A stretch of DNA of 8,408 bases from an uncultured Clostridia bacterium. Lineage in GTDB: Bacteria > Bacillota > Clostridia > Oscillospirales > Acutalibacteraceae. Under the pieces are notes generated by a model. That model did not search any database, was not told the origin of the DNA, and saw only the letters and a program-made list of their open reading frames with translations. This document shows positions 1 through 6,256 of this stretch, piece by piece; position 1 is the first letter of the stretch, and every line of letters begins with the position of its first letter. Made by a program: the position numbers and the translations under genes. The stretch is taken from the NCBI GenBank assembly GCA_945971755.1, contig CAMFPJ010000060.1, positions 1-8,408 of the forward strand. The letters are read 5' to 3'.

Positions 1-54
1 ATGACTGTCTGAATGGGATGTGATTTTGCGATTTTCGCATACTGTAACAAGCAG

Positions 55-76
55 GGAAACTGTACGGACAGTTTCC
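55..76. repeat. Inverted repeat, 9-bp arms, 4-nt loop
   Basis: The arms GGAAACTGT (55-63) and ACAGTTTCC (68-76) are perfect reverse complements around the loop ACGG. There is no T-tract on either side, so this is not an intrinsic terminator by itself. It may be an extra stem beyond the adjacent terminator-like hairpin, a protein-binding palindrome, or a remnant of an element whose other part lies outside the window. Function unknown. Confidence 0.5.
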
Positions 77-82
77 GGAAAC

Positions 83-130
83 AAAAAACATGATGTGTCA
101 TCGTAAGATACAATGCACATCATGTTTTTT
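83..130 (-). terminator. Symmetric A/T-flanked hairpin, probable terminator of the GH3 gene
   Basis: The 15-nt arms (83-97 and 116-130) are perfect reverse complements: six A, then CATGATGTG, an 18-nt loop, then CACATCATG and six T. Each strand therefore reads as a 9-bp stem followed by a run of six T, so it could terminate transcription from either side. It lies about 60 bp beyond the stop codon of the leftward GH3 gene, which fits a terminator for that gene. The stem is AT-rich and the loop is large, so strength is uncertain. No gene is visible in 1-190. Confidence 0.5.
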
Positions 131-190
131 ACATAAATAATTTCTTATGTGGTCTGTCCTAATGAACCGCCTGTTTTATTGTAACTGAAA

Positions 191-2641
191 TCAGATTTGT
201 TTAAGTCTGCCGAGTTTCTTAATTCCGCCGCCGAAGAGGAAGCCGCCGACCATCTTGCCAAGCGGTCTCCAGAATTTGCCTTCGTTAAGCATCATAAGAA
301 GGCCCTCTGCCATCTTTGGTGAGAAAATACCGAAACTCATTGAAATGAAGTTCTTAATAGGTGTTTGCAAAGCAACTGCGCCCATCATTGTTTCAGCGCC
401 GAGGAACTTTGTAAGGAGTCTGCAAAGTCTGCCGCCCCATTTTGTGTCGTAAGCATCCTCAAGAGTGTTAAGAATTGTAAGAGGCTTGCTCTTGTCACGG
501 GTGTTTGCAGGAATTTCGTGACCGAGAACTGCTCTGAATTCGTCATCCGGAACATTCATAATGTTTGCACCGTAGTATGAGGGAGCGATTGTCTTGTAGT
601 CAGGAATTGCAAATGCGTCAGTTGATTCAACGTTAAGCGAAGATTCAAGTTTAATGTCACGGCTTGACGCACCGACTAAAATCTTGAATTCACCGCTTTC
701 AACCTGCCAAGCGTGAGCGTCAACATTGTAGAAGGCGAATGCGCGTTTTTCAAGGTCAATTGAAACCTCTTTTTCTTCGCCTGCTTTAAGGAATACTTTC
801 TTAAAGCCCTTAAGTTCTTTTGTGGGTCTGTAAATTGTGCTTTCAACGTCAGAAACGTAAAGCTGTGCAATTTCAGCACCGTCACGGTCACCTGTATTTT
901 TAATTTTGAATGTAACCGTTACCTTGTCGGTATCTTTAATTGAGTCAGCAGAAAGTTTAATGTCGCTATACTCAAATGTTGTGTATGAAAGACCGTGGCC
1001 AAACGGGAAACGAACAGCCTTGTTTGCTGTGTCGTAATATTTGTAACCGACGTAAATACCCTCTCTGTACTCAACAGAAACCTGAGTGCCCGGGAAGTAG
1101 TTTGCGCTTGAGTTATCCTCAAGTGCATAAGGATATGTTTCAGCAAGTTTACCTGACGGGTTAACATCACCGAAGAGAATGTCACAAACGGCACTACCTG
1201 CTGCCTGACCTGTAAGGAACTCGTTAAGAATTGCGGGAACGCTGTCTGCCCAAGGCATTTCAACCGAAGAACCGCCGGAAAGTACTACTACAACATTTTT
1301 GTTAACCTTAAGAACCTCTTCAACAAGTCTGTTGTGAAGGGGAGGAATGCCAAGGTGCTTTCTGTCGTTGCCCTCTGTTTCAAATTCGTCTGTAAGACCG
1401 ATGAAAAGAACTGCAACTTCTGCGTCCTTTGCCTTTGCAACTGCTTCTGCAACAAATGTGTCGTCGGAAATCTTATTCTTCTTTGCAGTTGAATAACCCT
1501 GAGCATAGTCATAAGCAATGCCCATTTCAGTCATTGTGTCGCAAGCGTTATCAAGCTTAATCGGGTTAATGAGTGATGAACCTGCGCCCTGGTAGCGTGG
1601 CTTCTTTGCCATTTCACCGATAACTGCAATCTTCCGGTCTTTTTTAAGAGGAAGAAGATTACCGTCATTCTTCATAAGAACCATACATTGTGTTGCAATT
1701 TCTCTTGCAAGGGCGTGGTGCTCGTCTGCATCGTATGTATAGTCGCCAAGTGTAGCAACTGATTTGTCAACCATGCTTAAAATAAGGTCAACTGCCCGGT
1801 CAAGAACAGCCTCATCAAGAGAACCGTCCTTTACAGCGTCAACAATAAGCTTTGTGCCGTCACCTGATGATGTGGGCATTTCAATTTCCTGACCTGCAAT
1901 AAGACCGGGAACTCTTTCATTCTCTGCGCCCCAGTCAGTAACAACAAGGTTTTCATAACCGAAATCACCACGAAGAACGTCAGTAAGGAGCCATTTGTTT
2001 TCAGCACAGTAATAGCCGTTAAGTCTCTCGTAAGCGCACATAATTGTCCAAGGCTGTGCTTTCTTAACCGCAATTTCAAAAGGACGAAGATATGTTTCGC
2101 GAAGTGTTCTTTCGTCTGCAACAGTGTTAACTGTCATTCTTCTTGTTTCCTGGTTATTTGCAGCGTAGTGCTTAAGAGAAGTACCGATACCCTTTGACTG
2201 AACGCCGTTAATGAATGCGGCAGCCATTTCGCCTGCAAGCTCCGGGTCTTCGGAGAAGTACTCAAAGTTTCTTCCGCAAAGGGGAGAACGCTTTATGTTT
2301 GTACCCGGTCCTAAAAGAATTGAAACCTTTTCTTTACGGCATTCATCGCCGAGGGCCTCGCCCATCTTTCTGATAAGGTCCGGGTCCCAAGAACAGGCCG
2401 TAGCCGATGCTGTCGGGAAGCAGATTGCGGGGACGCCTTTAAGAAGGTCTGTTTCACCTTTCTTTGCTGCGTCAGGGTCACCTTTCTTACGAATGCCATG
2501 GGGGCCGTCATTAAGACTGACAGATTTAATCCCTAATCTTTCAACAGGCTGGCTGTGCCAATAGTCCAGACCGTCGCACATACTTGCTTTTTCTTCAAGT
2601 GTCATTTGTGCGATAAGTTCAGCGTGTTTTAATGCCATCAT
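191..2641 (-). CDS. Glycoside hydrolase family 3, beta-glucosidase-type
   Basis: An 816-residue GH3 enzyme that by family logic removes non-reducing-end sugars (usually beta-D-glucose) from oligosaccharides with retention of configuration. An N-terminal (alpha/beta)8 barrel spans roughly residues 1-300, with sugar-binding LNDGPHG (D45), GRNFEYFSEDP from 123, KHYAANNQE from 157, and VVTDWGAENE carrying the expected nucleophile D236. An alpha/beta-sandwich domain (about 320-550) has FETEGNDR (420-427), whose Glu residues are candidates for the acid/base. A fibronectin-III-like domain (about 570-660) contains LKGFKKVFLKAGE. No PA14 insert is visible. A roughly 140-residue C-terminal tail follows (see findings). 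There is no signal peptide or membrane helix, so it is probably cytoplasmic and acts on imported oligosaccharides. AGGAGG at 2651-2646 lies 4 nt from the ATG at 2641 and 7 nt from a second ATG at 2638; the second has better spacing. Exact sugar specificity (glucosidase, xylosidase or other) cannot be read from sequence alone. Confidence 0.93.
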   Translation of the reverse strand: MMALKHAELIAQMTLEEKASMCDGLDYWHSQPVERLGIKSVSLNDGPHGIRKKGDPDAAKKGETDLLKGVPAICFPTASATACSWDPDLIRKMGEALGDECRKEKVSILLGPGTNIKRSPLCGRNFEYFSEDPELAGEMAAAFINGVQSKGIGTSLKHYAANNQETRRMTVNTVADERTLRETYLRPFEIAVKKAQPWTIMCAYERLNGYYCAENKWLLTDVLRGDFGYENLVVTDWGAENERVPGLIAGQEIEMPTSSGDGTKLIVDAVKDGSLDEAVLDRAVDLILSMVDKSVATLGDYTYDADEHHALAREIATQCMVLMKNDGNLLPLKKDRKIAVIGEMAKKPRYQGAGSSLINPIKLDNACDTMTEMGIAYDYAQGYSTAKKNKISDDTFVAEAVAKAKDAEVAVLFIGLTDEFETEGNDRKHLGIPPLHNRLVEEVLKVNKNVVVVLSGGSSVEMPWADSVPAILNEFLTGQAAGSAVCDILFGDVNPSGKLAETYPYALEDNSSANYFPGTQVSVEYREGIYVGYKYYDTANKAVRFPFGHGLSYTTFEYSDIKLSADSIKDTDKVTVTFKIKNTGDRDGAEIAQLYVSDVESTIYRPTKELKGFKKVFLKAGEEKEVSIDLEKRAFAFYNVDAHAWQVESGEFKILVGASSRDIKLESSLNVESTDAFAIPDYKTIAPSYYGANIMNVPDDEFRAVLGHEIPANTRDKSKPLTILNTLEDAYDTKWGGRLCRLLTKFLGAETMMGAVALQTPIKNFISMSFGIFSPKMAEGLLMMLNEGKFWRPLGKMVGGFLFGGGIKKLGRLKQI

Positions 2642-2654
2642 TTTTCCTCCTAAT

Positions 2655-2670
2655 TGTTATAAACATAACA
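2655..2670. promoter_or_regulatory. Palindrome in the GH3 leader, candidate operator
   Basis: The sequence is TGTTAT-AAAC-ATAACA, two perfect 6-bp arms around 4 nt. It starts 4 bp upstream of the AGGAGG of the GH3 gene and lies downstream of the candidate promoter, a usual place for a repressor site. No regulator gene is in the window and the arms match no operator I can name; it lacks the central CG typical of LacI-family sites. Confidence 0.35.
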
Positions 2671-2698
2671 CATTATTTTTGTATATAAAATATGCCAA

Positions 2699-2725
2699 AT
2701 AATATGATAAAACAAAATTCGTCAA
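2699..2725 (-). promoter_or_regulatory. Candidate sigma-A promoter of the GH3 gene
   Basis: Reading leftward, TTGACG (2725-2720) is a five-of-six -35 match and TATTAT (2704-2699) a five-of-six -10 match, but the spacer is only 15 bp. A second possible -35, TTGGCA (2698-2693), has no good -10 partner. The site sits in the 99-bp gap between rmuC and the GH3 gene, where no terminator is visible, so GH3 may also be reached by transcription from rmuC. Confidence 0.35.
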
Positions 2726-2740
2726 CTTGCAAGATTTTTT

Positions 2741-4069
2741 TTAATTTTCAGTATCCGAAACGGGAAACTCAAAGTCGTCTAAAAGCAGTTTTTCGGCACT
2801 TTGTGTGTCAAGAGCCTCAACCGTGCGAAGCTTTTTCTGAATAATATTGTTTCTTGACTTGGCGTCATCAATGGTTTTTCCTGCCTCAGCGATTTTCTTG
2901 TGAGCCTTGTCAAGAAGCGCGTCAAACTTGTCGTATTGAGTTTTAATTGCAGAAAGAAGCTCACGAACCTCGTTAGCTTTTTCGTTAATAGCAACTGTCT
3001 TAAAGCCCATCGAAAGTGAATTGAGAAGAGCCGTGATTGTGCTTGGACCTGCAATCATAACATTGTATTCCCGCTGAATTCTTTCGGGAAGCCCTGTGCG
3101 CGAAGATGAAATTTCAGCATAAAGACCTTCGGTTGCCAAATACATGATTGCAAACGGAGTTGTATTCGGTACGTGAATATATTTTGAAACGTCCTTTGCC
3201 TCTTTAAGAACTCTTGTTTCCAACGCTTTGCGAGCCTCTTTAACGGCTTCGGCATCTGCTGAATCTGCCGCAGCAGTTAAACGAACATAGTCTTCCATCG
3301 GGAATTTTGAGTCAAGGGGAAGCAAAATGTCGCTTTCACATTTTTCTGAAGAGGGAATACGAATTGCAAATTCAACTCTTTCCTGTGAGCCCGGAACGGT
3401 TGCAACGTTTGTTTCATACATATTTGGAATTGTCTGGTCAAGAATTCCCTGAAGCTGAACCTCAGCCCATGTACCCCTTGCCTTAACGTTAGTAAGAACT
3501 CTGTTCAGCGCAGTAACATTTTCTGTAACACCTGTTGAGAGTGTCTGCATTTCACCGAGAGATTTATACAGCTTTTCAAGCTGTTCGGAAACTGTTTTGA
3601 AAGAAGAGTCAAGACGCGTTGTAAGAGTAGATGTGAGTTTTTCGTCAACTGTTACTCGCATTTCTTCAAGTTTTTTTTCGTTTGACTCCTGCATTTTACC
3701 TATTGCGGACTCCAAAACCTTATTTTGTCTGTCCGCATTTTCAGAGTTCTTGTCACGAATGCTAATGAGCATTTCGGTAATTTTTTCACGGTTTTCAACA
3801 TTGGCTCTGTTCTGCGCCTCAACCTTATTTCCCATTGCTTCAAGGCTTCTGCCGACTTCTTCGCGAAATGCCTTGTTTGAATTAAAATTTTCTGTACGAA
3901 TACGGCTGAATTCATCGCCGATGTTTCTTTGCATACTGTCAATTTTCTGCTCGGCAGAGGAATTGTCACCAATACTTTTGACCTTGCTCCAAAGCATAAA
4001 AATTATAATTGCAAGAAAAACAATTCCCACAAGAATAATGCCTGATAAAATGTAAATTACATTATCCAT
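2741..4069 (-). CDS. rmuC: RmuC family DNA recombination protein
   Basis: A 442-residue RmuC-family protein. RmuC is a membrane-anchored, coiled-coil protein with a nuclease-like core; in E. coli its loss raises inversions between short inverted repeats. Here residues 4-28 form one N-terminal membrane helix, about 30-185 are heptad-rich coiled coil (EKKLEEMRVTVDEKL type), and the RmuC domain follows with RGTWAEVQLQGILDQ (198-212), LDSKFPMEDY (252-261), LATEGLYAEI (311-320) and GPSTITALLNSL from 341. Length is normal for the family. The reading frame is open 20 codons further upstream, but I choose the ATG at 4069: AGGAGG (4084-4079) lies 9 nt before it, and the likely promoter -10 (4103-4098) lies downstream of the earlier ATG at 4129. 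The upstream 20 codons also read as non-family sequence. It is divergent from the lipoprotein operon and followed after 99 bp by the GH3 gene. Confidence 0.93.
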   Translation of the reverse strand: MDNVIYILSGIILVGIVFLAIIIFMLWSKVKSIGDNSSAEQKIDSMQRNIGDEFSRIRTENFNSNKAFREEVGRSLEAMGNKVEAQNRANVENREKITEMLISIRDKNSENADRQNKVLESAIGKMQESNEKKLEEMRVTVDEKLTSTLTTRLDSSFKTVSEQLEKLYKSLGEMQTLSTGVTENVTALNRVLTNVKARGTWAEVQLQGILDQTIPNMYETNVATVPGSQERVEFAIRIPSSEKCESDILLPLDSKFPMEDYVRLTAAADSADAEAVKEARKALETRVLKEAKDVSKYIHVPNTTPFAIMYLATEGLYAEISSSRTGLPERIQREYNVMIAGPSTITALLNSLSMGFKTVAINEKANEVRELLSAIKTQYDKFDALLDKAHKKIAEAGKTIDDAKSRNNIIQKKLRTVEALDTQSAEKLLLDDFEFPVSDTEN

Positions 4070-4097
4070 AATATGTTCCCTCCTAAACTTAAAATTC

Positions 4098-4106
4098 ATT
4101 ATATCA
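4098..4106 (-). promoter_or_regulatory. Extended -10 promoter of rmuC
   Basis: On the minus strand the sequence is TGATATAAT: a perfect TATAAT (4103-4098) preceded by TG plus one base (4106-4104), the extended -10 form that can work without a strong -35. No good -35 hexamer is visible at 16-18 bp. A start near 4091 would put the AGGAGG only a few bases into the transcript, and supports translation from 4069 rather than 4129. Confidence 0.55.
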
Positions 4107-4154
4107 AATTCATGCGGTAAAATCATCATATTTTCAAACTTTTTTTCAAAATGT

Positions 4155-4184
4155 GTGGCACAATGATGTTTTTTTTGTTATACT
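4155..4184 (+). promoter_or_regulatory. Promoter of the lipoprotein-VanZ-DUF1015 operon
   Basis: TATACT (4179-4184) is preceded by TGT (4176-4178), giving an extended -10, with GTGGCA (4155-4160, four of six) as -35 at an 18-bp spacer. Transcription would begin around 4191, leaving a leader of about a dozen bases that holds the ribosome binding site AGGTGAT (4191-4197), 5 nt before the ATG at 4203. The leader is too short for a riboswitch. Confidence 0.5.
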
Positions 4185-4202
4185 CTAAAAAGGTGATAAT
4201 CA

Positions 4203-5798
4203 ATGAAAAAATATATTTGTATAATATTGGTTCTTGCATTTTGTATGAGCATTTTAACAGCCTGCGGAGAAAAAGATACTTCCGGCAAAGGCTTCAGTAT
4301 GGCAGTTTCAGAGTTGCCGCAAACATTTGACCCGCAAATTGCGCAAACACAGTCTGAAAAAATAATAGCACTTAACTGCTTTGATACACTTCTTCGCCCT
4401 GATGAAAACGGCATATTACAATGCCTTGCCGCAGAAAGTTATTCGGTTTCCGCCGACGATCTTACTTACACCGTTAAAATTCGCAAGGGGCTTAAATATT
4501 TCGTTTCCGAAAAAGCAAAAGCATTTATTGAAGAAAAGGGCGGGGCAATACCCGGTGAAATAACGGCAAAGGATTTTGCTTTCGGAATTACCCGTGCCTG
4601 CTTGCCCGAAACGCAGGCTCCCGATTTTGTTCTTATTTCCGCAATAAAAAATGCCGAGGCAGTCAGAAGAGGAGAAATGAGTAAAGATGCTCTCGGCGTA
4701 AAGGCAACAGACGACTACACACTTGTAATTACACTCGAAAGACCTGATGACGGTTTTCTGTTTTCACTTTCACAGCCCATAACCGCCGCTTGTAATGAAC
4801 AGTTTTTTGATTTAACTGCGGGAAGATACGGACTTGAACCGAAATATACCGTTTTTAACGGTGGGTTTTATGTTTCATACACAGGCAGCGAAACATCTGT
4901 TAAAATATCAAAAAATACTGAATACAAAGGCGCAAACGTAGCAGTGCCCTCTTCTGTAAATTTTTATCTTAACAATGATATAAATTCGGTTGCAGGCAAA
5001 ATAAAAAAAGGCAATTATGACTGCGGCTTTGTTGACTCGTCATCTGTAAAAGTTCTTCCTAACAGCGTTACAAAGACGAATTTTACCAATGTTACATATT
5101 CCTTGATTTTTAATCTTTCAAAAGAAGAATTTAAGCGCGCGGATATGCGGCACGGTCTTGTCTGTGCCATCGACTTTGACTCGTTGGACATGGAACGTGC
5201 AAGGGGAATCGTTGCTCCCCGTTATCTTCTTTCGGGAAACACTGTTTCAAATAATGATGTCAGCCAAGCAAAATATGACGTTCAAGGAGCAAGGCGTGAA
5301 TTAACCGAGGCTTTTTCCGAACTTGAGATTTCCACGCTCAAGGTCAACATTGTTTGCACAGGCGAAAATGAAAGTATAGCAAAGAAAATCATATCTTTAT
5401 GGCAGAAAAATATCGGCGTTGAGCTTAACGGTACGCTTAATGTGCTTTCAAAAGACGAATTTTATGCTGCAATAGCAAAGAAAGATTTTGATATGGCGAT
5501 TTATCCCATCTCGGCAGATACAGGCAATGCAGTTGATTTTATGTCGATTTTTGAGAGCAGTAAGGAAGACAATTTTTTAGGCTACAACTCTGAAGAATAT
5601 GACAGAATTTTTGAAAATCTTAAAAATAATCAGACAAGTGCAAACCTTACATACGCACAAAGTTTTCTTATTGAAAATGCAGTTGTAACTCCGCTATACT
5701 TTGATTCACAGTATTTTTGCGTGGGAGAGAGCGTAAGCGGGATATATTTTGTGTCGGATATGTCAAACGTTTATTTTTATAAAGGCAGAAAGCAATGA
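4203..5798 (+). CDS. ABC transporter solute-binding lipoprotein, oligopeptide type (SBP_bac_5)
   Basis: A 531-residue extracytoplasmic solute-binding protein of the oligopeptide/nickel (family 5) type. Residues 1-20 are a lipoprotein signal peptide (MKKYICIILV, then a hydrophobic core) ending in the lipobox LTAC, so C21 would be lipidated and the protein held on the outer face of the membrane. The mature start has the family's usual opening: a beta strand, then LPQTFDPQ (39-46), then NCFDTLLRPDENG (58-70) and a LAAESYSVSADDLTYTVKIRKGLKYF-like stretch (75-100). Length matches the family. It would capture peptides or similar solutes for an ABC importer, but no permease or ATPase gene is adjacent, so the partner is elsewhere or the protein acts alone. 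The stop overlaps the next start by 4 nt (ATGA), indicating translational coupling. The ligand cannot be deduced. Confidence 0.9.
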   Translation: MKKYICIILVLAFCMSILTACGEKDTSGKGFSMAVSELPQTFDPQIAQTQSEKIIALNCFDTLLRPDENGILQCLAAESYSVSADDLTYTVKIRKGLKYFVSEKAKAFIEEKGGAIPGEITAKDFAFGITRACLPETQAPDFVLISAIKNAEAVRRGEMSKDALGVKATDDYTLVITLERPDDGFLFSLSQPITAACNEQFFDLTAGRYGLEPKYTVFNGGFYVSYTGSETSVKISKNTEYKGANVAVPSSVNFYLNNDINSVAGKIKKGNYDCGFVDSSSVKVLPNSVTKTNFTNVTYSLIFNLSKEEFKRADMRHGLVCAIDFDSLDMERARGIVAPRYLLSGNTVSNNDVSQAKYDVQGARRELTEAFSELEISTLKVNIVCTGENESIAKKIISLWQKNIGVELNGTLNVLSKDEFYAAIAKKDFDMAIYPISADTGNAVDFMSIFESSKEDNFLGYNSEEYDRIFENLKNNQTSANLTYAQSFLIENAVVTPLYFDSQYFCVGESVSGIYFVSDMSNVYFYKGRKQ

Positions 5799-6256
5799 CG
5801 AAAAAAAGAAAAATTTATGTTGCTGTTTCGTGGGCTTTGGTTCTCGCTTGCATGGGAGTAATCTTTTATATGTCCTCTGCGGGCGGTGAGGAATCTGCCG
5901 AAATGAGTAATTCTCTTATTCAAAGAATTTTTGAACTTACGGGTCTTAACATTTCATCATTCGTAATCAGAAAACTTGCACATTTTTGTGAATTTGCCGG
6001 TCTTGCACTTTTGATTACCAATGCGGTTTTTGCAAGTTTTGAGAGTAAAAAATCAACTGTTGTTGCATTTTTCGGCACCTGTATTTACGCGGCGGGCGAC
6101 GAAATTCATCAAATTTTCTCTGACGGTCGGGCATGTCAGATTCGTGATATGCTCATTGATTGTTCCGGTGCGCTTTCAGGCGTTGCTGTTGCATATTTTA
6201 TCATATTACTTTACAAAAAACATATTGAAAGGAATACACGCTATGGCAATTCTTAA
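5795..6256 (+). CDS. VanZ-like family membrane protein
   Basis: A 153-residue integral membrane protein of the VanZ-like family. About four membrane segments are visible (roughly residues 8-26, 64-82, 87-101 and 122-140). Conserved polar motifs lie around them: RKLAHFCEFAGLALL from 59 (K60, H63, E66) and GDEIHQIFSDGR (101-112) followed by RDMLIDCSGALSG (117-129). The founding member, VanZ of enterococcal Tn1546, gives low-level teicoplanin resistance, but most chromosomal homologues have no known role, so resistance should not be assumed. The start codon overlaps the stop of the lipoprotein gene, and its own last 14 nt overlap the start of the DUF1015 gene. Only a weak AAAGGCAG ribosome site precedes it, so translation probably depends on coupling. 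Confidence 0.88.
   Translation: MTKKRKIYVAVSWALVLACMGVIFYMSSAGGEESAEMSNSLIQRIFELTGLNISSFVIRKLAHFCEFAGLALLITNAVFASFESKKSTVVAFFGTCIYAAGDEIHQIFSDGRACQIRDMLIDCSGALSGVAVAYFIILLYKKHIERNTRYGNS

Noticed and set aside
5..10. CTGTCT near the left end as a possible second adapter
   Set aside because: Only six bases match the mosaic end and the sequence then diverges; chance match.
1..40. Possible leftward gene start (MRKSQNH...) running off the left edge from 40
   Set aside because: Only 13 codons are in the window and no Shine-Dalgarno precedes the ATG, so it cannot be supported.
13..93. 26-codon plus-strand open frame with three Cys
   Set aside because: No ribosome binding site, runs through both hairpin regions and resembles nothing I recognise; the window edge prevents further judgement.
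2726..2733. CTTGCAAG palindrome after rmuC as a terminator
   Set aside because: Only a 4-bp half-arm with no loop and no downstream T-tract in the leftward direction.
3597..4055. 152-codon plus-strand open frame opposite rmuC
   Set aside because: No ribosome site or family resemblance; Ser/Leu/Phe-rich as expected of the antisense of a Glu/Lys-rich coiled coil.
4156..4170. TGGCAC as a sigma-54 -24 element
   Set aside because: The required GC at -12 is missing at the correct distance (TT instead); the TGT-TATACT extended -10 explains the promoter better.
6021..6242. 74-codon upstream extension of the DUF1015 frame
   Set aside because: It lies out of frame inside the VanZ-like gene, and the AAAGGA-preceded ATG at 6243 matches the family's N-terminus.
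5795..6256. Calling the VanZ-like gene a glycopeptide-resistance determinant
   Set aside because: No vanA/B/X/H/R/S genes are nearby, and chromosomal VanZ-like proteins are widespread without shown resistance roles.
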